From Ancistrus triradiatus (taxonomy: Eukaryota > Chordata > Actinopteri > Siluriformes > Loricariidae): a DNA stretch of 64,000 nucleotides. A model generated the notes under the pieces. The model did no database searches, was not told the origin of the DNA, and saw only the letters and a program-made list of their open reading frames with translations. Below are positions 44,301-59,300 of this stretch, piece after piece. The DNA lies in contig JAJAGP010000763.1 of assembly GCA_025084515.1 (NCBI GenBank), forward strand, positions 1 through 64,000. The letters run 5' to 3'. The first letter of the stretch is position 1. Each line of letters begins with the position of its first letter. Made by a program: the position numbers and the translations under genes.

Positions 44301-47300
44301 TGCTGCAAAAGACATACAAACTGATCTGATGAAGGCTAGGACAAATGTGTCGGTGTCAACCATAAGAGGATCACTTAACATCCAGGTACTTCATGGCCAG
44401 ACTCCTGCCCAAGAAGCACAAGAAAACGAGACTGGAATGTGCCAAAAAGGAACTTTGGATAGCAACTGCTCTGAGACGCTGTTCTACGGCGTGACGAAAC
44501 AGAATTGGAATGGTTTGGCCATACGGGTCTGCGGTTTGTCTGGCGTAAGAAAGGTGAGGCTTATGATCAAAAGAACATTGTCCCCACAGCATGGGGTCAG
44601 TGATGATGTCGGGATGTTTTGCGCTGTAGGAACTCTTAACCTTGACTGGAAATGATGCATGGTGGACATTCCAGCTGTGTGTTTTTGTACAACCTTCCTG
44701 TCAAGTAGTGCAAATGCATCATTAAAGATAGAAAGACAGAACTTTACCTTTAACTTCGAACTGCAAAACATCAATGAGAAATGTGAAACCGCTGAGTCTG
44801 TGAAGATCAAACCTTGCACAACGCTGTGCACTCTTGGGTTTTCCTGTCCTGAGCAAACCCTCTACTCCAACAAATGAGTGAGGTTTCAAACCACGACACA
44901 CAAACACTGGATACAACCCATTCCTTCAATGCCTCGCCAAGTGGGAGATATCAGTTGCATGAAACACCAGAAACCACCAGTCACAACCACTGATGAACCG
45001 ATGGTGAACCTGATGGGGGGAATATAGGTGGGGGCACAAAAAAAAATCCACCTGATTCAATCCTATCAACTAAAGACACGCAAGTGCATTGACAACACCA
45101 ACACGGCACATACCTCACCGAGGAACACAAAAGGGGCATGACCAAGTCTGGGAAGGAAGCATACAAGTAACATTCAGCATGCAGCTAATGCTAGTTTTGC
45201 TTATCTGATCTTTCTGGAGCATTTTTTGTCTGGGTTTCGTTCAATCCATGGACGCAGGACCGACAGATGTGGAGGGTCAGCTGTATGAACTACAAGAAAG
45301 GTCTTTTTGTTGTTGAAATTTGGCTCAGTTCTGAAAAATCTAGCAAGGTTTTGATAGTCTAGTAACCCATAAGACGTGTAAGAGTTGATGAAGCTACACA
45401 CATTACTGGACTCAAGACTAGATTATTGAATGAATTACTTTAAACATTAAATTTGCAGTCAAATATATAAGGTGTGGGTAAAACAAACTGCCAGACAACT
45501 ATATGTATTTACCATTTATTTGAAAATATTTTTATATACAAATGGGTGCGTGACAAAAGTTTGGGAACCCCTGTATTAAGACATTAACATATCCTTTTTA
45601 ATATATACTTTACACACATACTTTACATACTAAAACTGCTAAATGAAAATATTGAAGCGTTTGATCTAAAACAAGCTAACACAAGGCTGGGTGTTCAAAA
45701 TGATCTTCAATCTTGTTTCGTTTCTTGAAAGATTAGTATTTGGTCTCACCAAAGTAAACACAAACTACCAGGGAAACATCTTACAGCTACTGCAACTGTT
45801 TAAGACCATCACCATTAAGTGGAACACTGAAGTTGCACACCCTTTAGGTCCCCCACACCAGGTGTGATCTGACAGCCGATGGTAGATTCAGAGTAAGATG
45901 TAAACTTATTGTCTAATATGAAGACCATTCAAGCATATGAAGACGTCATGCCATTCTGGCATCATGTTACATAACACCACTTTTTCCTGAACCATACTGA
46001 ATCAGTAGAAAATGACTGATTATAACTCATATGTTATATGTGCCGTTGTGAACGACGGTCATAAGTATCATGGAAAAGTGTAGTAAATTCTTGCCAAATA
46101 AATCTACACATTGTGTACCCCTGAGGGCTGATGTAAAGCTCTGTAAATGCTTAAAAAATGTTAAAGTATATTGTAAAGTTGTGTATGTATTCGATGCACA
46201 TTAAATGATAAAAGGAAAACATCACGACACCAGTGAATACGCAGTTACAACAGGCGTTCATTCCTCTTTACTAATGAACTGTGTCAACATCAATGTCCTG
46301 CACTTCCATTCTTAGTCTGTAGATGGCACTGAGAAATAATCCAAAACACACAATCATCCATTCAAACGCAGGAGACGTACATGTACGCTGCCTGGCCAAA
46401 AAACAGGTCACACACTTTAATATTTGGTTGGACTGCCTTTAGCTTTGGTTCCGGCACGCATTCGCTGTAGCATCGTTTCCACAAGCTTCTGCAGCGTCAC
46501 AGAATTTATTTCTGTCCAGAGATACATTTTTCCCAAAGATCTTTTATGGATGATGGGAGATTTGGACCCCTGCATAAAGTCTTCTCCAGCACATCCCAAG
46601 GATTCTCAATGGGGTTCAGGTCTGAACTCTGTGGTGACCAATCCGTGGGTGAAAATGATGTCACATGCTCCCTGAGCCACTCTTTCACAATTTGAGCCCT
46701 ATGAATCCTGGCATAGTCATCTTGGAATATGCCCGTGCCATCAGGGAAGAAAAATCCATTGATGGAATAACCTGGTTCAATATATGCAGGTATCAGCTGA
46801 CCTCATTCTTTGGGAACATAGTGTTGCTGAAGCTAGACCTGACCAACTAGTGACCCCCAGAACACCCTGATAAGAAGGTAAATCTGGACTCATCAGACCA
46901 CATGACTTTCTTCCATTGCTCCAGAGTCCAATCTTTATGCTCCCTAGCAAGTTGAAGCCGTTTTTGCCGGTTAGCCTCACTGACTAGTGGTTTTCTTAAG
47001 GCTACTTAGCTGGTAAGTCCCAATCCCTTAAGTTTCCTTTGCATTGTGCGAGTGGAAATGCTCTTACTCTCACTATTAAACTTATCCCCGAGTTCTGCTG
47101 TTGTTTTTCTACGATTTGATTTCACTAACGTTTAAGTGATCGCCGATCACCATCATTCAAGATTTTTTCCGACCACATTCCTTCCTCGAAGATGATGTTT
47201 CCCCGCTGTCCTTCCAGATATTAATAACGCGTTGGACAGTTCTTAACCCGATTTTAATCATTTCAGCAACGTCCTTAGATGTTTTCTCTGCTTCTTACAT

Positions 47301-50300
47301 TTATCATCTACGCCGCCCAAGGAGGTCGGGTCCCTTTTTGAGTCTTGGTCCTCCCAAGGTTTCTTCCTCATAACACTCAGGGAGTTTTTCCTTGCCACTG
47401 TCGCCCTAGGCTTGCTCAATTTGGGATTGGACATAGATATTAGGAGATAATCTAAAATTTTAAAGCTGCTTTGAGGCAATGCTCCATTGTAAAAAGCGCT
47501 ATAGAAACAGATCTGACTTGACTTGATGTGTGCCAATAATTTGACCCTTCTGAAACAGATGAACATCTTTTGACATGGTTGTTTACCAAATGAGAAGCTC
47601 CTCTCTGCATCAGTTAGGGTTAAATAACTTGTAGCCAGCTGAAACATAATCACCCATGCAGTAATGATCCCATGGGAGGCTCTTACCTATTTGCTTAGTT
47701 CAATCCAGGTGGCGACCTTTTATTGGCCAGGCAGTGTACCATAACATGTTCAGTAACAACAGTGAATATCAATGTACCACTGAAAGAGAAAGTGGACTTT
47801 GCTAAACATTAAACTGGCAAGGTCACTCCAGAGGGAACAGCAAAAAACGGAGTACTGTACACCCTGCCAAGGCAACAGGACGCCTGTGTGTGAGGTCAGT
47901 CACAATGCGGTGACTGAGACAGCCCAATCCCACTTGTATCAGAAGTGCAGGTTATGTGGGCCGACTTGAAAAGCAGCTCTCTTTCCTTCATTCTGTTTTA
48001 TGAGCTTCCTCCTACGTCCTGTATTTTCTTGACATGACAAAACTGATATCCTTCTGCATATGGAGCAGTGCTCTGTTTTCTCTGGCCTGACAGGAAAGAA
48101 AAGGCTGAGAAGGTTATGTGGACGTTTCCTCGAACAGGCCTCCTCTGGCCTGTCTAATTTCTCACACGATCACAATTCATTTAGGACTTGTGTGGCATAA
48201 AAATGCAGCTCTTTCCCAAAATTCCAATTCCAGAAGTTGCTGACACACATTGTAGCGAGTGCTAATTTTGTCGGCGAATGCCCCATCAAAATATGCATCC
48301 GATAAATGAGGTGAAGCCCATGACCTTCAAACTACTCATTGTAGAACTGTAACCCCCCGACTGTGATAAAGACCAATGTTTCCCTCTTTCTTCCCACCCT
48401 TGCATTTGAACGTCCACCAACATCCACAGACCGGCCACAGAATGAATGTGGGTCTCCAAGAACCCAGGGTGACGAGTGCAGCAAAACATTAGCGTAGTAC
48501 TATGGTGCTGCTTGCACAGTGAGAAAGCAGGGCGTCTAGACACATGACAAGCAGCAGTTGAACTGGACTTAAAGTGGAGGAGACAGGTATCCTGATGAGC
48601 AGGATAACAAAACTGAAGTAGGAGTGCACACGGCAGACCAAGCCGATTCAGTGCCGAGAGCCCACACACTTATCAATTAAACCAAATGCATGTAGCTCAC
48701 GAACTACAAACTGAAACCAACCAGTTTTTTGCTGGCATAGATCAAACAAATCTCAATACCTCTCCATAGTATTCAGCAGGGAATGACGAGCATATATAAG
48801 ATGCACTAGTGCCGACTAAACCTGGTCCTGACTACAATATTAAAAAACATTTGTCACTGGAGAAGGGACATCATCCAACCAGTTATGGTTTCCATGCACA
48901 AGACAAAAGTAATCCAAGTCTACAAAAGTACAGCAGGGGCTGAATGCTGACGCAGAATGCAATGACCTGCATCACACCAGGTGCACCCACTGTGCAAAAG
49001 TGCACTATGAATGCCAACTGTGAACACCTTTCTATACTAGAACTCTCTCCTAGTTCCCATCCACCTCGAGGCTGTGAGTTCCTGGTTTATGGCTTAGGAA
49101 CAGGGGCAGATAAGTTCACTGAAACATCCAGGTGTGTCGATTACACGTCTCTGACGTAAAAGGGAAACCCTGACCCTCCAGGAGTGCTCGGTTAAGTGAC
49201 CTTGGGCTGACAGGAAACTACACTTCACCTCAGGGACGTGAATAATTCTAGGTGCTTCATAAACATCACCAAGGAGAGCAAAAAAGATTTCCGCCTGCTG
49301 ATTGGATTTCCACGTTTAACCAATTACTGAAGGAAACGAGGGTTCGCACTTACACAGAGCAGCCGTGTTGTGCTTAGGCTCAGGTTTCGCATTGGTAAAT
49401 GTGCTCAAAACTTTCTGGGCCATTAACAGAGAACAGAACACAATAAGAAACACACACTCATGCACAGGGTTTGACTGACCTACAAGTGTGATCGTCACCG
49501 ACCGATGCAATTTGCTTTCCTTCCGTGGGCTCAAATACTACATGATTTATGTAGCTGGTGTGTCCCTCCATCACCTAGGCAACACAGGAAACATGAAAAT
49601 CATACACTTACGATTAGTTGCATTATAGGTGGGGGAAAAAGGTCCTGCAGGAATGTGCATGCATGTTCACAAAAGATAACTAACATCTTTTCAGACAAGA
49701 CACCTCACCTGGCATGTAGAACTTTACTAATCAAATGATTAATGGATAAACCATGAACAAGACTTCATTATTTACTCCAATCCACATGTTTTGAAACTGA
49801 ATGTAGGGATGGAGCTAAACCTGTAGTTCCTGAAGGACCTACAGTAGAGCGTCAAAGTTTGTGACCCCTTTAGAATTTTTTTTTTATATTTCTGCATATG
49901 ACCTAAAACATCATAAAATTTTCACACAAGTCTTAAAAGTAGATAAAAAAAAAAAACCCAGTTAAACAAATGAGACAAAATATCACACATCGTCATTTAT
50001 TTATTTAGGGCAATTATCCAATATTACATATTAGGGAATGCCAAAAGTATATGACCCATTCCTCCGTACAGAACACAGCTTTCAGCTCTGGGATGTTGGT
50101 GGGTTTCCTCACATTAGCTGCTCGCTTCGCTTTCATCCTTCCACAACATTTTCCATTGGATTTAAGGTCAGGACTTTGACTTGGCCATTCCAAAACATGA
50201 AACTTATTCTTCTGTAACCGTTCTTGGTGGTAAGAAACAGCTTGTGTGCTTAGGGTCGCTGTCTTGCTGCATGACCCACCTTCTCTTGAGATTTAGTTCA

Positions 50301-53300
50301 TGGACAGATATCCTGACATTTTCCTTTAGAATTCTCTGATATCATTCAGAATTCCATTGTTCCATCAATGATGGGCAAGCCGTCCTGCCCAGATGCAGCA
50401 AAAAACAGGCCCAAACTATGACTATGATACTCACCACCACCATGTTTCACAGATGGGATAAGGTTCTTATGCTGGAAATGCAGTGTTTTCCTTTCTCCAA
50501 ACATAACACTTTTCTTTTAAACCTTTTAAAAAAAGTTCTATTTTGGTCTCATCCGTCCACAAAACATTCCTCCAATAGCCTTCTGGCTCGTCCACGTGAT
50601 CTTTAGCAAACTGCAGACAAGCAGCAATGTTCTTTTTGGAGAGCAGTGGCTTTCTCCTTTGCAGCCCTGCCATGCACACCATTGTTGTTCAGTGTTCTTC
50701 TGATGGTGGACTCATGAACATTAGCCAATGTGAGAGAGTCCTTCAGTTCCTTAGAAGTTACCCTGGGGTCCTTTGTGACCTCGCCAACTATTAAACGCCT
50801 TGCTCTTGGAGTGATCTTTGTTGGTCGGCCACTCCTGGGGAGGGTAACAATGGTCTTGAGTTTCCTCCATTTGTACACAATCTGTCTGACTGTGGATTGG
50901 TGGAGTCCAAACTCTTTAGAGATGGGTTTGTAACCTTTTCCAGCCTGATGAGCATCAATAACTCTTTTTTCTGAGCTCCTCAGAAATCTCCTTTGTTCGT
51001 ACCATGATACACTTCCACAAACGTGTGTTGTGTGAAGAGCAGACTTTGATAGATCCCTGTTTTTTTAAATAAAATAAAACAGGGTGCCCACTCACACCTG
51101 ATTGGCATCCCATTGATTGAAAACACCCAACTATCTCTCCTAGAGGGTCACATACTTTTGCCACTCACTAACATGTAATATTGGATCATTTTCCCTCAAT
51201 AAATAAATGACCAAGTATAATATTTTTTTGTCTCATTTGTGTCAAACTTGGTTCTCTTTATCTACTTTATGACTTGTGTGAAAATCTGATGATGTTTTAG
51301 CTCATATTTATGCAGAAATATATAAATATGTATAACAGTGCTTGAAATGTGGCAAATACTTTTGACCGAGGGCATGGGTGTTTGTGTAAGAGTGTGTAAT
51401 ATCACTGGTAGAGTGTTGCAGTGCGTGTTGGTCTGGAGTTTATGGTGTGTGTTGTGTTAAGAAAAAGAAATATGATGGATAACAATATACTGTACTTTTC
51501 TAGCACTGTATAATTACTTACCTACACCATATCATTCTTAATTCATTACAAACCATCTTAAAGTAACTGTTGGAACCGGCATGCTGGCTTAATTTGGCAA
51601 AACCTGTTGCCCACAAATAACAATAGTTAACGTCTTGAGAACCAGAATCGGTGTTATAAACATGGTGAAATTGGATGCAGTTTATACAAGCTGGAGAAAC
51701 TGGCAGTACTTTTTCAGGAACAGCAAGACACCGTGTTCTTACTAAGCAAGCTACCAAATGTCAATGAGAATGAGAAAATGTATGATCACAAATTATTTGT
51801 GGTTTATGCAAACTGTACCCGGACTGCTTATATTGTAAAATCTACATGAAGTGGAAATAGAACAACATTCAGCAGTTTCCAAAATGAGACACTAAACAGC
51901 CTCAAAAACCACAAAGAAAAACAATATTTTATAATAAAGCTTATTCAGTGGGAAAAACATGTCCACTCTGCAATACACTATATTGGCAAAAGTCAGTGAA
52001 CAATCAAAAACGACTCCCGAAAAACATGTCAATCACTTTGTAGATCACTGCGAAGGACTGGAGCCCCATCGAGGGCATGCTTACGCCTGTGCTCTGTGTT
52101 CTCCGGGGACAGGCGATGGAGCTCCTGCAACCCTAACCAGGAAGATGCAGCTATGACAGCCTTTAATTTTCATCAAAGTCTATTTTACAACAGGATTGTG
52201 GAACACAATGGCATTACAAATTAATCTGAGAAGTCTCTGGTGCAGTTAAGATAAGGGCAGTAAGTGATGAACTGACTTGCTGAGCAGGTGGAAATGTGTT
52301 ATATAATAAGTATTATATGTAACCAATAATATACAAGGACTGTTTATTATCCAGACAATAAACACACATCTATGTATTGCTAAGTTTTAACTTAGTTTAT
52401 TTACATTCAGCAAATAGAATGGGTCTGATTTATAAGGCCGGCTGTTACTAGGACACTACACTACCTGCTGAAGCAAACCGGAGTGGGATCCTGGTGTTAT
52501 AACGAAAGTCCAGGATCCCGTTATACTTGATCGGTGATTATAAAGTTGGAAGATGAAGCTACTAATGTTAAAGTTATCAGTCAGGAATGTAACGGGAGAG
52601 TTAGAGCATCGGCGCATAATTTAATCCATTCGAAATGTAGGTCTCACAATGCGGGAAGTTCCCGCCGCTCTGAGCTCAGCGCCTCTCGCTGACTTAAACA
52701 GACAGGTTTCAGTTATTTGAACTTGAAGTCGTGTAAACATGGTCCGCTTTCTAAAACGTAAATCGACATAATCTCAAGTGGACCCCGCTCAGCAAAAAAC
52801 ACCGGAGCCCGAGAGGATTAGCGCAAGCAGCAGTGCTAGCGATGTGGGCGCTAAAAGCAGTCATCCCGACACAGGAAACAGTAACCCGAACATGGCGACG
52901 CAGCAGTCCAAAGACACATTTCAGGCTCACTGGCTCAGAATATATCCCCGGTTCGAACTTAACAACGGTGAAATGAGCTGCTCGATTTGCAAACTGTACC
53001 GTGCTGTGCCATTTACCAGCCGATGTTACAAAACGCCAGCTTTAAGTCTCCATTCAGATGGCATTTCTCATACAGCAGTTCGATATGAACAGAACTGTTA
53101 TCAAGTGGAAAGAGATGAAGCACAGGAGATAAAGGACAAGAAAAGAAAAGAGTATGGAGTTGAGAGCAAAAGGAGGCACTAAAAGGAACTGCAAGGACAC
53201 TTGTGCAGCTTAAAAAGAGAGGTAGAGAGAATAGGGAGAAAAAGATAAGCACAGAAAGAGAAGAATTCGGATGCCAAGAAGGATGTCAAGTCATGAGACT

Positions 53301-56300
53301 GTGGTGGGACGTGAACATGGATTCCTCCCTAAGAGTAGTACGATTTTTGTTTAGACAGAGTACAAGAAAAGAATAGAGCATGGAGATAAGAGAAGGAGGA
53401 CTCCGCAAAAGACGGCTTAAGGACACCAGCGTAACTCAAAGAGATGACCAATGTGAACCATTTATGGGGGAATGGTGTTTAATGATAAAGATGCCAAGTT
53501 TAACACTAGCAAACAACATCGTTGTGAGTGATGATGATTCATTTAATTATTGTTGATGATAGTAAAACTGATCTTCAGTCTCGTTGCTCTTCAGTCGAGC
53601 TGTGAATCCAGCAAGAGCCCGGGACATTTGGTTTTAAGTAGTGACTTAGTTTCGCTTTTCCAGCGCTTCCAAATCCTAACCTGTGGCTCAGGATGGTCAT
53701 TAACAGCTTAATCTTGCAAATGTAAATCGTTTTCAAAACCAATAGATTTTATAAACTAAGTATAGCTTTCATTTCGGCAGTCTTTTACTCGTGCTTTGTA
53801 GGGCTCGCATCGTGGCTAGGTTGTCTGTATACTAATTGTACAATAATGGTACGGTTAGAACGTCTCTCAGCCAATCGGATTGCGGGGTCAGAACGAATTG
53901 TGGTACAACTGAGGGTGACTGAGGTGTTCGGTACAACCCACTCTATTGCTACTTGTCTGGGGTGCTTCATATGAACCTGTTGGCAGTGAGAGTAGCTGAA
54001 ATAACATCATTTATTAGGGGACGTCTACATACTTTTTGCCATTTAACATAAACTTTAGATTTTTATTCCACAGCAGTGTGAATGCGAGAGTCAAACTAGA
54101 AAAGAACTTGTCTTGCCAAGAGGGAAAACAGCAAGAGGCACAGTGATAAATGTGTATAGAACCATTCTAAGGAATTGATTAGAACGTTTAGAATCAGGCA
54201 TACAGCTACGTAACCGCCACAGACGTCACTGTATTCAATGACTTTCATCATGGCACTGTCATCAGATGACACCTTTTGGAGCAAAAACAGATGAAAGCCC
54301 CAAAGCAATAGCCCATTCAAGCTCACGGACTGCTAAAGTATGTAGCATGTTCTAAACTGTCTCTAGAAGCAGTGTTAGCAAGAATACACACGATAAAAGC
54401 CATACACGTCTTACAAAGGGTAAAACTGAGCTGTGGTCAGGCAGCCTCTTCTGTTTCAAATTTGGCTGAGTCATATGGGTGACCTATTGACTTGGAGTTG
54501 CAACAACAACGTGCGGTGTATTGTTCTCTGTAACAGGCACTGGTTTTAAGATCTTTTGTTTGTGGCACTTCTTCAAACAGTTCAGCGGAATATACACCAA
54601 TTGGCCATAATGTTGCATTCACCCCCTTGCTTTGCAAAGGAGCACTTTGTAGTTCTGCAAGTTTTAAAACTGCTGTTATTAGGCCTCTTCTTAAGAAGAG
54701 CAGTCTTAATCCATCCATTATTGGAAATTACAGACCAATTTCTAATATTCCTTTTCTGGGTAAGATCACTGAAAAGGTGGTATCTATTCCACTAGGTGAC
54801 CATCTCCATTCAAACCACATACATGAAGCTTTTCAATCTCGCTTAAAGGCCCATCACAGCACAGAAACAGCACTAATTAAAGTTTTAAATGATCTTAAAA
54901 TTAACCAAAATGCTGGTAATACATATATATTAGTTCTATTAGCCTTAGTGCAGCCATGAGATTTTGCTCTTTCGCCTACACTATTGGGTCGGTCTCACTG
55001 GCTCAGCACTAAACTGGTTCCAGTCCTATTTGAGTAGCCATGAATACTATGTTACACTCGGAAACTTCATCCAAGCGTCACCCTCTGTCATGTGGAGTGC
55101 CACAAGGCTCCATTCTAGGACCAATGTCGTTTAATCTTTACACGCTACCACTGGCCAGAATAATTAACAAATATAATATTTCCTTTCATCATTATGCGGA
55201 TGACACACAATTGTATATGTATTTAGCTTCTGACCCCCGTTGATCTATCAACACCCTGCTTCGGTGTCTAGATGATAGTAACTCCTGGATGTGTCATAAT
55301 TCTCTGCAGCTAAATAAGGATCTTCTTTCTGACCCACCAAAGAGCTCCATTTTCAACCTACAGGGGGTGCAAAATGCTGCAGAAAGAATCCTGACTGGTA
55401 AAAAAAATGAGGGATCACATCACACCGGTCCTCAACCGGCTACACTGGTTACCAGTATCATTTAAAATTGATTTTAAGATTCTTTTACTGGTTTTTAAAT
55501 GCCTCCATGCTTTGGCTCCCCAGTACCTCAGTGACATGATTGTTGGGACGTTCCACAGAGGACCCTTGAATCTCGGCATACTTAGTCCCATTTTGCACTG
55601 TCCTTCAATGGGCAGAGATTCCCACAGAGCAAGAATGATTTGGGAGGTGAATATTCTCAGCACTGCACTGGCACTCACATGGTGGCGGTAGTGTGTGTCG
55701 TGCTGATATTAGTGGATCAGATATAGAAGGACTGCTGGAGTACGTAAAACACCTCCGTGTCACTGTTGGACTGAGAACAGTCCAATCGACCAGAAAATAT
55801 CCAGCCAACAGCATCCTGAGACCACAGAAGAAGTACTGACGATGACGAACACAAACTGTGCAACAAAAGATGAGCTACTCTCTTCTTTATATAGAAAAGG
55901 TGAGTCAACAAGGTAGGGCTGACCAACAGAGTAAGTCAAGTCAAGTCAGATTTATTTATATAGCGCTTTTTACAATGGAGCATTGTCTCAAAGCAACTTT
56001 ACAAGTTTAGATTATCTCCTAATAACTACGTCCAATCCCAAATTGAGCAAGCCTAGGGCGACAGTGGCAAGGAAAAACTCCCTAGTTCTAGGAAGAAACC
56101 TTGGGAGGACCAAGACTCAAAAAGGGGGACCCAACCTCCTTGGGCGGCGTAGATGATAAAATCTAAGAGCGAACTAAAGTCATGGAGTCAAAGTTCGAAT
56201 AGAATGTGAAGTATGCACATCGACATTAAGTGGCCCAGGTATGATGATAAATCTAAGAGCGAAACTACAGTCATGGAGTCATGGTCGAATAAAATGTGAA

Positions 56301-59300
56301 TTATGCACAGTGGAGCTCCATCAGATGAACATCATGTGTGGGGCCAGAACTGCCGGAACACATCTCGGAGAGGAAAACAGAAAAGGTAATTAGTTATTGA
56401 TTAAGATCACAGTGTTTATTAAACAATCACTGATGCCAAGTGTAGCATGAGACCCCCGGCAGCATTAGCTATAGCAGCATAGCTAGAAAGCTAGAAAGAG
56501 GAGAACTGGTAGGAAAACACAGCCAAGAGGGATCACATGAGACATTGGCAACCCCACGAGCGGCAGAAGACTGCAACCCAACGTCTCTGATCACCATAAG
56601 ACTCTTTGACTATGAAACCCCCAGCTCGGCCCTTATTCTAAGGCAAGGATGCATGAGTCAAGATCACGAGGACCGAAGCCTAGTTCAGCCAGACCGCCCA
56701 CTCGACACTCCCGGCTAGCGGACAAGGCAGGCAGGCCAGACATGACTCCAGACTCCGGCCCCCAGCGACCCAAGCCATGCAACCTGGTCTAAATCTAGTC
56801 AAAAGCCTGTGTAAATAAGTATGTCTTTAGCCTGGACTTAAAACTTTGGATGGTGTCTGAATCTTCGAACGAAAGTGGGAAGTTAGTTTATTCCATAGTT
56901 GGGGGGGCCATGTAGAGCTTTATAAGTTTATAAGAAGTATTTTGTAATCAATGCGGAATTTGACTGGTAAACCAGTGCAGTGATGATAGAACAGGAGTAA
57001 GTAAGGCGTTACAGTAATCCAACCTTGAGGTTATAAACGCATGAACAAGTTTTTCTGCATCATTAAAAGAGAGGATATTTCTAAGTTTAGCGATATTACG
57101 TAATTGAAAGAAAGCAATTCGAGTGATGCTGCTAATATGCGCATCAAAGGAGAGATCTGAATCAAATGTGACACCTAAGTTTTTTACAGACGGACTGGGC
57201 AAATACTGGACAGCCATCTAGATTTAGGATAGATGTAGCTAACCTGTCTCTCAACAGCCTTGGGTCCCACTAATAGCACCTCAGTTTTATCTGAGTTAAG
57301 TAAGAGAAAATTAAATACATCCAATCTTTTATTTCCTTTACACAGTCCATCGATTTTGTTGATTGTAAGGCTGTCATTAGTTTTGGCTGATATGTAACAG
57401 CTGTGTATCATCTGCATAGCAGTGGAAATTAATGCCATGTTTACGAATAACTGAGCCTAGTGGCAGCATGTACAGAGAGAATAAAAGCGGGCCAAGCACT
57501 GACCCTGAGGCACGCCATACTTCACTTTTGAGAGCTTAGATCTTAGATTATTTATATGAACAAACTGGTACCGGTCAGTTAAGTAGGATTTAAACCAAGA
57601 AAGAAAGTGCTGATCCCTTAATACCTACAGTATGTTCTAGTCTGTTTTTAGTAAAACATCATGATCTATAGTGTCAAATGCTGCACTTAAATCTAACAGA
57701 ACAAGAAAAGAAAACACATCCCTTATCTGAGGACATTAACAAGTCATTTAGTACCCTAATTAATGCTGTTTCAGTACTATGAAGGGGCCTGAAGCCAGAC
57801 TGAAATGTTTTCATAAATTTCATTCCTTTGGAGGTAACTACAGAGCTGCTGATAGACAGCTTTTTCTAAGATTTTGGACAGAAACGTGTAGATTTGAAAT
57901 TGGTCTATAATTAGATATCACACAAGGGTCAAGATTGGCTTTTTTTAATCAGTGGTTTGATAACGGCAGACTTAAAGGATTCGGGCACATAACCTAAGGT
58001 AAGGGATGAATTTAAAATAACTAACACTGGCTCTATAACACTAGGTAATACTTGTTTGTTAGATCCAATTCCTACACGTCTACTCAAACATGTTGATGAC
58101 TTAGACGAGCTGATCAGTGCGGATAGTTCAGTATTAGTAATTGGGGTACAAGATTCTAATCTTGATTTACGGCTAATTGAACAGATGTCTTCACTAGTGC
58201 TGCATCTGGAAGGTGGCTGAACAGTTTGTTGATGTGATGAGCATTGAGTTTTATGCCTAATGTTTTCTATCTTATCATTAAAGAAAGTCATGAAATCATT
58301 ACTGTTAAAATTACACAGAATGGGAGAGTCACTTTCTGTGGGTTTTTTTGTTAATTTGGAGACTGTATTAAAGACAAATCTTGGATTATTCTTATTTTCT
58401 CTATGATTGAAGAGAAGTATGCAGCTTTAGCTTTAGTGAGGGCATGCTTATACTCTGCCATGCTGTCCCTCCAAGCAATCTACACATCTCCAATTTACTA
58501 TGTCTCCACTTGCGCTCTAAATGCCGTTTTCTTTGCTTTAAGGTACGGGTGTGGTGGTCATTATACCATGGTGCTAGCCTTTTTTTCCCTAATATGTTTG
58601 ACCCTAGCAGGGGCAGTCGTGTCCAGGGTTGAGCGAAGCACACATACTAATTGCTCATTTACACACTCAAAATGATTTATCTCCGTAGGTGTATTAAATT
58701 TTAAGTCTGGTAGGTTTTTAATAAACGCAGCTGGAGTAGCAGATGTGATAGTGCGCTTGGTGTGATAACGAGGCAGAAGGATTTTATTTATTAGAGATAG
58801 CTCAAATACTAAAAGATAGTGATCTGAAATCGAATCACTTTGCGGGAGAAAACATCAATGTTTGTCTATATTGATACCAAATGTTAATATTAGATCTAAA
58901 CTGTGATTACAGCGGTGGTTGGGTCCCATCACATTCTGAGTGATACCCATGGATTCTAAGATGGACTCGAAAGCAATTTTAAGTGGATCCTGCTCATTGT
59001 CAAAGTGAATATTGAAATCACCTACAATTAAAGCCTTATCTGTTGACAGTTAGTAAGCAGGAAAGAAAAGTTAGCAAATTCCTGAAGAAATTCTGAATAG
59101 GGACCAGGCGGGCGGTAAAATAGTGATAAAGCTGAAAAGAGTGTGGTTTTGGCTTCCATAACGATGGATCAGTCACATTAAGAATCAGTATTTCAAAAGA
59201 ATTAGCCTTGTAATGGGATTTAGCTGTGTAACACCTAACTCTTTGTCAAAAATTGTGGCTATGCCTCCCCCCGACCCATTAGAACGAGGGCGACTAGCAT

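Noticed and set aside
44329..44655. A 108-codon plus-strand frame that could be a gene
   Set aside because: It overlaps shifted Tc1 transposase sequence and is a by-product of that relic.
48286..48669. A 127-codon open frame on the minus strand in a nup37 intron
   Set aside because: No recognisable motif, low-information composition, no promoter or splice context; likely chance.
52778..52891. Start of the zinc-finger ORF at 52778
   Set aside because: The codon is GTG, not a normal eukaryotic start; ATG 52892 was used and the longer form is mentioned only as possible ancestry.
36299..53925. 18-base exact match (ctgagggtgactgaggtg) between nup37 exon g and 53907-53924
   Set aside because: No similarity extends beyond the 18 bases; low-complexity wording makes coincidence plausible.
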